In this document: piece by piece, positions 1-5,881 of the stretch
Position numbering within the stretch: the first letter of the stretch is position 1
Layout of the letters: each line of letters starts with the position of its first letter
Assembly (NCBI GenBank): GCA_903910215.1
Contig: CAIVYV010000044.1
Location: 1-10,797 of the forward strand
Length of the DNA: 10,797 nucleotides
Direction of reading: 5' to 3'
Origin: an uncultured Pseudomonadota bacterium
GTDB lineage: Bacteria; Pseudomonadota; Gammaproteobacteria; Steroidobacterales; Steroidobacteraceae
Notes under the pieces: model-generated
What the model was told of the DNA's origin: nothing
Seen by the model: the letters and a program-made list of their open reading frames with translations, nothing else
Database searches by the model: none
Translations under genes and position numbers: made by a program

Positions 1-2
1 AT

Positions 3-752
3 GCAGGGCACATTCAGGCGCAATACATCTTCGCAACCTTCATCGCGCGCCAGCGACCGTTTGCACCGACGGATATTTGTCTGGCCGAACAGTATTGGCG
101 GCAAGCAGCGACGGCAGGTCGACAAGCCGCTCGAGTGCAATACGTTCGCTTCACACTGCAGCAGCGTTTTGCCGGTTGCGCCAATGTCGCCACCGATGCC
201 GAGCTACGCATTTTCGTCGATGGCATCGCCAAAGATTCCAAGAGCGTGTACGAAAATCTGTTCGTCGAAGATTTCAACGAGGGCTTGAAGAGTCGCCCCT
301 CGGAAGCCGCTCGTGCGAGTTGGCAGCGTTGCCGCAGTTCGCTAGGACTTCCTGCTGATGAGCCGTGGCGAGTTCGCCGCTTCGGTGATACCGAGTCGAT
401 GACCAATGCCTTGACCGCGTTGATCTTGAGCGGTGAAAAGACCATCACGGCTACGACGCCGTGGTCTTACGGGCGTGATCCGGACCGCAGGCCTTATGAG
501 GGCGCTTACGCTGTGCTGTTGAACGGCAAGGGTGAGTCCGCCGGCGTTCTGCGTACGACATCGCTACAGACCAAGCCGTTCAACCAGGTCACTGCAGAGG
601 ATTCACGTTACGAGGGTAAACCCGTGCGACCTCTCGATGCTTGGCAGAAGGTGCATCGTGATTTCTTCAATCGCACCTTGGCGCCGATCGGCAAAGCGTG
701 GTCTGCCGATATGCCGGTGACGCTCGAGAAGTTCGAAGTGGTCTGTCGCTAG
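3..752 (+). CDS. ASCH-domain protein, 5' end outside the window
   Basis: The frame is open from the left edge to the TAG at 750-752, giving 249 residues in the window, and no ATG lies in frame near the left edge. The only plausible internal start is a GTG at 135, with no good Shine-Dalgarno, so I treat the gene as 5'-truncated. Counting from that GTG, residues ~83-200 read as an ASCH domain: an FGD motif (83-85), SGEKT (99-103) in the usual 'LxLSGxKTxTA' position, a central beta region, and the late 'LDAWQKVHRDFF' helix typical of YhfF-like proteins. ASCH domains have a PUA-like fold and are thought to bind RNA or nucleotides; some are amidohydrolases for modified nucleosides. At least 80 residues precede the domain, more than in the usual ~150-residue stand-alone proteins, and I do not recognise them. 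The stop overlaps that of the convergent VOC gene. Confidence 0.72.
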   Translation, partial: AGHIQAQYIFATFIARQRPFAPTDICLAEQYWRQAATAGRQAARVQYVRFTLQQRFAGCANVATDAELRIFVDGIAKDSKSVYENLFVEDFNEGLKSRPSEAARASWQRCRSSLGLPADEPWRVRRFGDTESMTNALTALILSGEKTITATTPWSYGRDPDRRPYEGAYAVLLNGKGESAGVLRTTSLQTKPFNQVTAEDSRYEGKPVRPLDAWQKVHRDFFNRTLAPIGKAWSADMPVTLEKFEVVCR

Positions 753-1765
753 CGCGCGAGCGGCGCCGCTTCAATCGGCGCCGCTTCAATTGGCGCTGAC
801 TCGATCAATTCGATCAGTTCGCCGTCGGGGCCGCGGGTGGTCGCGGCCCTGCGCCCCTCGTAGGCGGCGCTCGGGTGCCGAGCGGGTGGGGTGATCCACT
901 CAACCCGGATCGCATCGAGATTGGGCACCGCGAAGCTGGTCATGGCAACCCCCGGTGGCAGTTCACCCTTAGACACCGGTCGCATGATGGCGTTGGCCGA
1001 ATAGCCGTCGAATTCGATCAGGTTGCCGTGCTCGGCAAGACGAGCGGTGGCGATGGGCAGGGGTGTCTCTAGGTCGATACCCTGGGCCCGATTAATCATG
1101 GGATTGGGGCGCGCACGCAGTGCACCCGGCTGCAGCGCAAAGCGCTCGGCGTACCAATCGAGCGTGGCGCGGGGGTTGGTCGCTGCGAGCACCATGATGA
1201 AGATGCGCCCGATGCGGCCCTTCGGGTCGGGCAATACCGAGCGCGAGCGATCACCCGTTTCGGCGGTCAGATACAGCACTTCCTCGTCGTTTCCCACGAC
1301 CTGAAAGGCGCGGATCGAGGGGATGGTTGGGAGCGGTTTCGGTTCACCGATGACCCGAAACGGCGAGCCGCGCATCGCCTCAAACAAGGCATCCGGATCG
1401 TCGACCACGATTTCGATCGCATTCCAGCCGAAGCTGGTGAGTGCCCGATACCCCTCGGTACGGGGCGACTCGATCGCTCGCACATAGACTTTCGGCGCCG
1501 AATCCGGGCTCATCAGGATGTACCTTCGACCGGTCACGGCCGGGGCGCCCCAGGAGGCGGCGAGTTCCGGCGAGACCGTCCCGCGTTCTCGCACTCGGTA
1601 ATCGAAGTGGTGGCCGTAGTGGGTCTCGACCCAGTCGAGATCGTGCGCAGCGATGGTCGCGATGTCGAAGCGCTGCAGCAACGGGGCCGCGTTTGACCAT
1701 GCTGAGGTCAGCCACAGTAGGGCGAGAACCGAAATGGCGGATTTGAGTCGCTGCACCGCGGGCAT
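749..1765 (-). CDS. Exported two-module VOC (glyoxalase-fold) protein
   Basis: 338 residues if started at the ATG whose complement is 1763-1765. I prefer this start because it gives a clean signal peptide: K8 after a short basic start, a hydrophobic core at ~10-22 and a likely cut after SNA (~26). An upstream in-frame ATG at 1840 would bury that signal behind 25 unlikely residues. No strong Shine-Dalgarno marks either start. Two beta-alpha-beta-beta-beta modules follow, at ~30-170 and ~183-322. The second has 'LDWYAERFAL' after its first strand and ends in 'GPDGELIELIE' (312-322), the usual closing strand carrying the metal-ligand Glu. Family members include lyases, dioxygenases and resistance proteins; the substrate here is unknown. 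The first module seems to have Ile where the first metal His usually sits, so it may be structural. The C-terminal tail is a short repeat (separate entry). The protein probably acts in the periplasm. Confidence 0.8.
   Translation of the reverse strand: MPAVQRLKSAISVLALLWLTSAWSNAAPLLQRFDIATIAAHDLDWVETHYGHHFDYRVRERGTVSPELAASWGAPAVTGRRYILMSPDSAPKVYVRAIESPRTEGYRALTSFGWNAIEIVVDDPDALFEAMRGSPFRVIGEPKPLPTIPSIRAFQVVGNDEEVLYLTAETGDRSRSVLPDPKGRIGRIFIMVLAATNPRATLDWYAERFALQPGALRARPNPMINRAQGIDLETPLPIATARLAEHGNLIEFDGYSANAIMRPVSKGELPPGVAMTSFAVPNLDAIRVEWITPPARHPSAAYEGRRAATTRGPDGELIELIESAPIEAAPIEAAPLAR
761..790. repeat. Perfect 15-bp tandem duplication inside the VOC gene
   Basis: The unit CGGCGCCGCTTCAAT occurs at 761-775 and again, without a mismatch, at 776-790. 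A third, degenerate copy at 791-805 matches at 10 of 15 positions. Read on the minus strand it encodes pentapeptides: IESAP, IEAAP, IEAAP (residues 321-335) just before the stop. Its length is a multiple of three, so gain or loss of copies keeps the frame. It lies past the last VOC strand, where length changes should be tolerated. Confidence 0.9.
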
Positions 1766-1798
1766 GCTAGCAACGCAGTTGCAAGGGTGGCAAACCCC

Positions 1799-1837
1799 TA
1801 TATTCGTCCGCCTCGGCAGCCCGTGTATATTCGGACG
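1799..1837. promoter_or_regulatory. Candidate operator/promoter motifs in divergent spacer
   Basis: The 109-base spacer between the divergent VOC gene (start 1765) and the small-protein gene (start 1875) holds two copies of TATATTCG, at 1799-1806 and 1826-1833, 27 bases apart. Each TATATT is a 5/6 match to a sigma-70 -10 box. The bases after them, CGTCCG (1805-1810) and CGGACG (1832-1837), are reverse complements separated by 21 bases and could pair or bind a dimeric regulator. No convincing -35 box lies at 16-18 bases from either TATATT: a TTGCAA at 1779-1784 is only 14 bases from the first. The promoter function is a weak inference; the repeats are directly visible. Confidence 0.3.
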
Positions 1838-1874
1838 CATTCCTGTCTAGTTCGATTGTGAGGAGTTTCTACAG

Positions 1875-2165
1875 ATGACGACGAGCGCCGAGGTTCGCCT
1901 GCCGCGACAAACGAAGGGCAAGCGACCCCACTTTTTCGAAGATCCTTCGATCGACCAGATGATGACTTTCCTGTTGGAGTTGACCACCGAGGTCGCGGTG
2001 CTGCGCGAGCGTCTCGATACGGTCGAGCGTCTGCTCGACACGAAGGGCAGCGTGACTCGTGCCGCGATCGAGGCCTATCAGCCGGATGCGGCTGTCGAGC
2101 AGGAGCGGGCGACTTGGCGCGACGCTTATGTCAAGCGCGTATTGAGGATGCATGCGCCGGAGTGA
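1875..2165 (+). CDS. Small conserved-looking coiled-coil protein
   Basis: 96 residues, with AGGAG at 1861-1865 nine bases before the ATG. The N-terminus is basic and unstructured (to ~18). It is followed by a 'PHFFEDPSIDQMM' segment and then one amphipathic helix with heptad spacing of hydrophobics at L33, L36, V40, L43, L47, V50 and L54, which predicts a short parallel coiled coil. A charged, Trp/Tyr-containing helix closes the protein ('ERATWRDAYVKRVLRM'). There is no signal peptide or membrane segment, so it should be cytoplasmic. I believe similar small proteins occur next to other genes in related bacteria, but I assign no family. It precedes the methyltransferase by 46 bases on the same strand and probably shares its transcript, so an adaptor or oligomerisation partner for that enzyme is possible. 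Confidence 0.82.
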   Translation: MTTSAEVRLPRQTKGKRPHFFEDPSIDQMMTFLLELTTEVAVLRERLDTVERLLDTKGSVTRAAIEAYQPDAAVEQERATWRDAYVKRVLRMHAPE

Positions 2166-2196
2166 TCCGCGCGCACTCTGATTTTTGACGAATTCT

Positions 2197-2205
2197 GAGG
2201 AGGAG
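2197..2205 (+). promoter_or_regulatory. Strong Shine-Dalgarno fixing the methyltransferase start
   Basis: GAGGAGGAG contains a full AGGAGG (2198-2203) eight bases before ATG 2212. It rules out the upstream in-frame TTG at 2185 as the start and suggests heavy translation of the methyltransferase relative to the small gene before it. Confidence 0.85.
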
Positions 2206-2211
2206 TTTTCC

Positions 2212-3408
2212 ATGGCTGCAAACCCCAAAGATATCCCGGTGGCGAACATCGAAGAGTTGTTCCGACCGACTCATGACGAGCGTGCCCGGCAGAGCATGGT
2301 CAGCATGATTCGCAAGCACGCGATCATCGACATGCGCCGTGCACTCAAGACCGACTACGACGAGCGCATCGAGCCCAAGCTCGAGCGTGAAGGATGCAAG
2401 CCCGAGGATTACGCCGCGATCGAGAAATCACTCGAGCGTGAAGCTTCATATCGTTTTTATAGTGCCGTCCGTTACAACGCGCAGGAGATGTGCTACCTCT
2501 CCGTGCAGCCGGCCGTCGAGCGCGCGCTGCCCGAGATGATCGATCTCGCCAAGGATCTCGCCGTTCGCAATCCGACCGGCGGCTCACTGCGTCTGAACCC
2601 CAATCTCGAGATTCCGCGCTACATCACCGCGCTCGATGTGCATTTGGCGCCAGGTTGGGTGCATGCGGAATACACCGCCGACGACGTCGCGCAGGGGGCG
2701 GTCGTGTCCTTTGGTGGCAAGGTGTTCTCGGGTCAGCACCCGTATCGTAAAAAGCCGGGGGCCGTGGGTGAGTCGATCTCCTATTGGCTCAAGAAGAAAT
2801 TCCCGAACTTCAAACCCAAGCGCATCCTCGATCTCGGCACGACGGCGGGCAAGAATTTGCTCCCCTACTGCACGGCTTATCCGAACGCCGAAGCTCACGG
2901 TATCGACGTCGGTGCGCCGGTGCTCCGCTATGGCCATGCGATCGCCGAGCACGAGGGAATTCCCGTGCACTTCAGTCAGCAGAATGCCGAGGCGACTGAT
3001 TTCCCGGACGGTCACTTCGACCTGATCGTCTCGAGTTTCTTCTTCCACGAAGTCTCGGTGAAGGCCACCAAGAAGATCCTCAAAGAATGCAATCGTCTGC
3101 TCGCGCCGGGTGGTGTCATGGTGCACATGGAGCTGCCGGACGAATCGACCGTCTCGCCGTACGAGAACTTCTTCTGGAACTGGGACACGCTCAACAATAA
3201 CGAGCCTTGGTACACGTCATATCGTGCGCAAGAGCCGGTTCAACTTTGCGAGGAAGCCGGTTTCGATCGCGACAAGTCGTTCAAGTTGCACGTACCGGAT
3301 ATCCTGACTTTCGGCGAAGAGCGTCACGCCAAGTTCATGCGCGGCGAAATCGAGTCACCCGCCCACGGTAGTGGGGGTTGGTTCGTTTTCGGCGCCACGA
3401 AGATGTAA
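2212..3408 (+). CDS. SAM-dependent methyltransferase, class I, with long N-terminal extension
   Basis: 398 residues; the start is set by the Shine-Dalgarno at 2197-2205. The C-terminal half is a Rossmann-fold class I methyltransferase. Motif I is 'ILDLGTTAGKN' (205-215), where the usual DxGxGxG reads DLGTTAG, so its middle Gly is Thr. The acidic ribose-binding residue is D232 in 'HGIDVG', motif IV is 'FDLIVSSFFFHEV' (269-281), and 'LLAPGGVMVHME' follows. The first ~200 residues are not part of this fold: a charged helical stretch, then 'LRLNPNLEIPRYITALDVHL' (126-145), which recurs in the partial gene at 10336. The acceptor substrate is unknown; small-molecule methylation is likeliest because there is no rRNA, tRNA or DNA methylase signature. 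It has no signal peptide. It lies 46 bases after the small coiled-coil gene and 38 bases before the Tat-exported oxidoreductase, with no terminator visible between them. Confidence 0.88.
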   Translation: MAANPKDIPVANIEELFRPTHDERARQSMVSMIRKHAIIDMRRALKTDYDERIEPKLEREGCKPEDYAAIEKSLEREASYRFYSAVRYNAQEMCYLSVQPAVERALPEMIDLAKDLAVRNPTGGSLRLNPNLEIPRYITALDVHLAPGWVHAEYTADDVAQGAVVSFGGKVFSGQHPYRKKPGAVGESISYWLKKKFPNFKPKRILDLGTTAGKNLLPYCTAYPNAEAHGIDVGAPVLRYGHAIAEHEGIPVHFSQQNAEATDFPDGHFDLIVSSFFFHEVSVKATKKILKECNRLLAPGGVMVHMELPDESTVSPYENFFWNWDTLNNNEPWYTSYRAQEPVQLCEEAGFDRDKSFKLHVPDILTFGEERHAKFMRGEIESPAHGSGGWFVFGATKM

Positions 3409-3446
3409 GGTCGGGCGACAAAACACGCTAGTTTCGAGGGGGGCTG

Positions 3447-4961
3447 ATGAAACGGCGATCATTCGTGGCGGGGGCCGGGGCTTGGGCCGCGGCCGGTTGG
3501 TTAGGTGCGGGTGCCGCTCGGGCTTGGGCGGCAGCAAGCGAAACACGCTACGACCTGATCGTCATCGGTGCGGGCACTGCGGGCATACCGGCGGCGATCT
3601 TCGCCGCAGCTCGCGGCGCCCGGGTGCTGATGCTCGATGCAGCAAACGACATCGGTGGCACGCTGCATCTGTCGACGGGTCAGATGAGTGCGGCGGGCAC
3701 GAAGCTGCAGGCTTCGCTCGGCATCGTCGATTCGGCGCAGGCGCATTTCGATGATGTGATGCGTATCAGCAAAGGCACCGCCGATCCCGAGCTCGTGCGC
3801 TTGGCCGTCGATAACGCCGCGACGAGCTTTGACTGGTTGATGGATCACGGGTTCACGGTGTTGCCCGGCCATCCAGTTCTGGGGCAGGGCCACGAACCCT
3901 ATTCACAAAAGCGGTACTACTGGGGCGCCGACGGTGGTCGCACCATCCTCGCGGTGCTACGCCGTGAATTGCAGCCTTGGGTTGATCAAGGGCGAGTGGA
4001 TGTCTCTTTGTCGACACCGGTGACGGCGCTGCTGACCAATGACGCAGGCGACATCGAAGCCGTACGCGTGAAATCGGGTCTGGCGGAGACGGTATTTCGA
4101 GGTCGGCACGTGCTGCTCGCTTGCGGCGGCTATGTCTCGAATCCGCAGTTGTTCGAGAAACTCTCCGGTGTGCGCGACTATGGCGACAACGGCTACCCTT
4201 ATTCGCAAGGTGCGGGCATCGAACTCGGTATGTCGGTGGGGGGCTTCGTTCGTGGCCGCGGAAATTATTTAAGCAACTTCGGTTCGATCCTGGCGGACGA
4301 TCAGTTCCCCGCCAAGATGTTCGCGCGCTTCGTCGTCATCCCGCAGCAGCGACAGCCATGGGAAATCTTTGTCAACGCCCGTGGTGAGCGTTTCATCCGT
4401 GAGGATGAGCCGAGCTTCGACAAGCGCGAGATGTCGTTGTTGTCGCAGCCGGACCTGCGCTACTGGATCGTCTTCGACGAAGAGATCTTCGCGTCGGCGC
4501 CGCCGGGCGTCGGTGGATTTTCGCGCGAGGAGATGCGCGACGCTTTCGACGCGCACTCTTGGTTCACCAAGGCCGACACCTTGCCCGAGCTCGCTGCAAA
4601 AGCGGGCATCGATGCCGCAGGCTTGCTGCGCAGCGTCGAGGATTACAACCGCGGCGTCTCGCAGCGTCGCGATCGATTTGGCCGCGAGCACCTTCCGCGA
4701 AAGATCGTCAGGGCGCCGTTCTATGCGATCCGTCACCAAGGACACTCGACCACCTCGACGGTGGGGCTTGCCGTCAACGGGGCACTGAACGTGGTGCGTG
4801 CGCGGGGCGAGCCGGTGCGTAATCTATATGCCGCAGGTGAATTGCTCGGCGCGGGTCAGTTGATGGGACAGTCTTTCGTCGGTGGCATGATGGTCACGCC
4901 CGCTATCACTTTCGGACGACTGTTAGGTCAAAGATTGCCCATCGGTGGGGTGCTTACATGA
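3447..4961 (+). CDS. Tat-exported FAD-dependent oxidoreductase (fumarate reductase/KstD superfamily)
   Basis: 504 residues, with a GAGGGGGG Shine-Dalgarno before ATG 3447. A twin-arginine signal starts at once (KRRSFVAG, residues 2-9), followed by an Ala/Gly-rich core and a likely cut near AWA (28), so the folded holoenzyme should reach the periplasm. The FAD_binding_2-type core has GxGxxG at 41-46 (GAGTAG), ribose-binding D64, 'IGGT' (69-72), 'ACGGY' (225-229) and a C-terminal FAD motif 'LYAAGELLGAGQLMGQS' (460-476). Fumarate reductases, tricarballylate dehydrogenase and 3-ketosteroid dehydrogenases share this fold. By eye, the C-terminal 'MGQSFVGGMM..PAITFG' most resembles the KstD pattern, but its catalytic Tyr is Phe477. 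The fumarate-reductase Arg positions also appear to be non-Arg (F324 and F477). It is therefore a flavin oxidoreductase of unknown substrate and unknown electron partner; no cytochrome domain is present. The next gene starts inside its stop (ATGA). Confidence 0.87.
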   Translation: MKRRSFVAGAGAWAAAGWLGAGAARAWAAASETRYDLIVIGAGTAGIPAAIFAAARGARVLMLDAANDIGGTLHLSTGQMSAAGTKLQASLGIVDSAQAHFDDVMRISKGTADPELVRLAVDNAATSFDWLMDHGFTVLPGHPVLGQGHEPYSQKRYYWGADGGRTILAVLRRELQPWVDQGRVDVSLSTPVTALLTNDAGDIEAVRVKSGLAETVFRGRHVLLACGGYVSNPQLFEKLSGVRDYGDNGYPYSQGAGIELGMSVGGFVRGRGNYLSNFGSILADDQFPAKMFARFVVIPQQRQPWEIFVNARGERFIREDEPSFDKREMSLLSQPDLRYWIVFDEEIFASAPPGVGGFSREEMRDAFDAHSWFTKADTLPELAAKAGIDAAGLLRSVEDYNRGVSQRRDRFGREHLPRKIVRAPFYAIRHQGHSTTSTVGLAVNGALNVVRARGEPVRNLYAAGELLGAGQLMGQSFVGGMMVTPAITFGRLLGQRLPIGGVLT

Positions 4962-5881
4962 GAATGCGATGGGTGGGTGCGATGCTCGCACTGTTTTTGG
5001 GGCCCATCATGACGCAGGCAGCGACCGATCCTTCTCAGCAACGCACGGTGCTCGCCGCGCTCGAACTCGAAGGTCTGCGCGTCGAGCGTGGCTATGCGCC
5101 ATCGCCGCTGGGGCAGATCCATTACCAGGATGTCGGTGTGGCTAAAGACGGGCAGCCGATCTACGTGCTGTTCCATCAAGTGCCATGGTTTCACATCTAC
5201 TACAGTCGCGCGCAAGCGGAGCTCGCCAAGCGTGGTATTCGCTCGATTGCTTTTGATACGCCAGGATATGGTCTGTCATCGAGGCCATCGCAACCGCCTT
5301 CGATCAGCGACTACGTGAATGCTTTACGCGCTGCACTAGCGCATCTGAAGGTCGATCGCGCTGTCGTCGTGGGTCATCACACTGGGGTCACGCTCGGCGT
5401 CGAATTCGCGCGCCGCGCGCCTGAGCAGGTGCAATGTCTCGTGGGGCATGGTGTGCCGATCTACACTGAAGCGGAGGCGAAGGCGCGTCTAGCCAACCCG
5501 CACTGGGATCAAAGTTATAAGCCTGAGGGCGCGCATCTTTCGGAGCGATATGCCTTCCTGTCGGGGCGTCTTGCCGGCAGCCCCGATGCGCTGCATTGGT
5601 CGGTATTCTCGCTCTTCCTGGCGGGGCCCAATGAGTGGTTCGGTCACCATGCCGTATTCCGCTACGATATGGCTGGCGCCATCAAAGAATTGAAGGTGCC
5701 GATGATCGTGCTCAGCAACCCGGACGATCTGCTCGATTTCACGCTCGATCGCGTGCGCGCGCTGCGACCGGACTTCAGCTACCGCCGGCTCGAGGGTACG
5801 TCATCCAATATGGCGTTCGACCAACCGGTCGAGTGGATCGATGCCGTCACCTCGAGCGTGGCTGCGAGTTGCTCGCGTTGA
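4958..5881 (+). CDS. Exported alpha/beta-hydrolase-fold protein with non-canonical catalytic site
   Basis: 307 residues. ATG 4958 overlaps the oxidoreductase stop as ATGA, which implies translational coupling. The N-terminus is a Sec-type signal (MRMRW, hydrophobic to ~18, cut after TQA at 21), so the product joins the oxidoreductase outside the cytoplasm. The alpha/beta hydrolase core is clear: strand and oxyanion-loop 'VLFHQVPW' (70-77), 'IAFDTPGYGLSSRP' (97-110), the nucleophile elbow at 139-143, cap helices and 'PMIVLSNPDD' (248-257). The elbow reads GHHTG instead of GxSxG, with His141 in the serine position. The segment before the last helix, 'GTSSNMAFDQP' (280-290), has Ser where the catalytic His normally is. 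Asp256/257 could be the acid. From memory, a group of HQxP...G[HY]HTG proteins shares this elbow, so it is probably a family trait and not a sequencing error. It may be a lyase-type enzyme or non-enzymatic. The 3' end overlaps the convergent amidohydrolase by 35 bases. Confidence 0.87.
   Translation: MRMRWVGAMLALFLGPIMTQAATDPSQQRTVLAALELEGLRVERGYAPSPLGQIHYQDVGVAKDGQPIYVLFHQVPWFHIYYSRAQAELAKRGIRSIAFDTPGYGLSSRPSQPPSISDYVNALRAALAHLKVDRAVVVGHHTGVTLGVEFARRAPEQVQCLVGHGVPIYTEAEAKARLANPHWDQSYKPEGAHLSERYAFLSGRLAGSPDALHWSVFSLFLAGPNEWFGHHAVFRYDMAGAIKELKVPMIVLSNPDDLLDFTLDRVRALRPDFSYRRLEGTSSNMAFDQPVEWIDAVTSSVAASCSR

Noticed and set aside
1766..1840. 25-residue N-terminal extension of the VOC protein from the ATG at 1840
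   Set aside because: It would place a normal signal peptide in the middle of the chain, and the AGGA before that ATG is too close to act as a Shine-Dalgarno. The ATG at 1765 is preferred.
2584..3126. 180-codon open frame on the minus strand inside the methyltransferase gene
   Set aside because: It lies wholly antisense to a gene with clear methyltransferase motifs and shows no recognisable domain. Long antisense frames are common in high-GC coding DNA.
3421..3550. Direct repeat AAACACGCTA at 3421-3430 and 3541-3550
   Set aside because: The 10-base match has no extended flanks, one copy lies inside coding sequence, and there is no target-site or element structure. It is probably chance.
4269..4745. 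158-codon minus-strand frame inside the flavoprotein gene
   Set aside because: It is antisense to conserved FAD-family sequence, with no motif and no plausible start signal.
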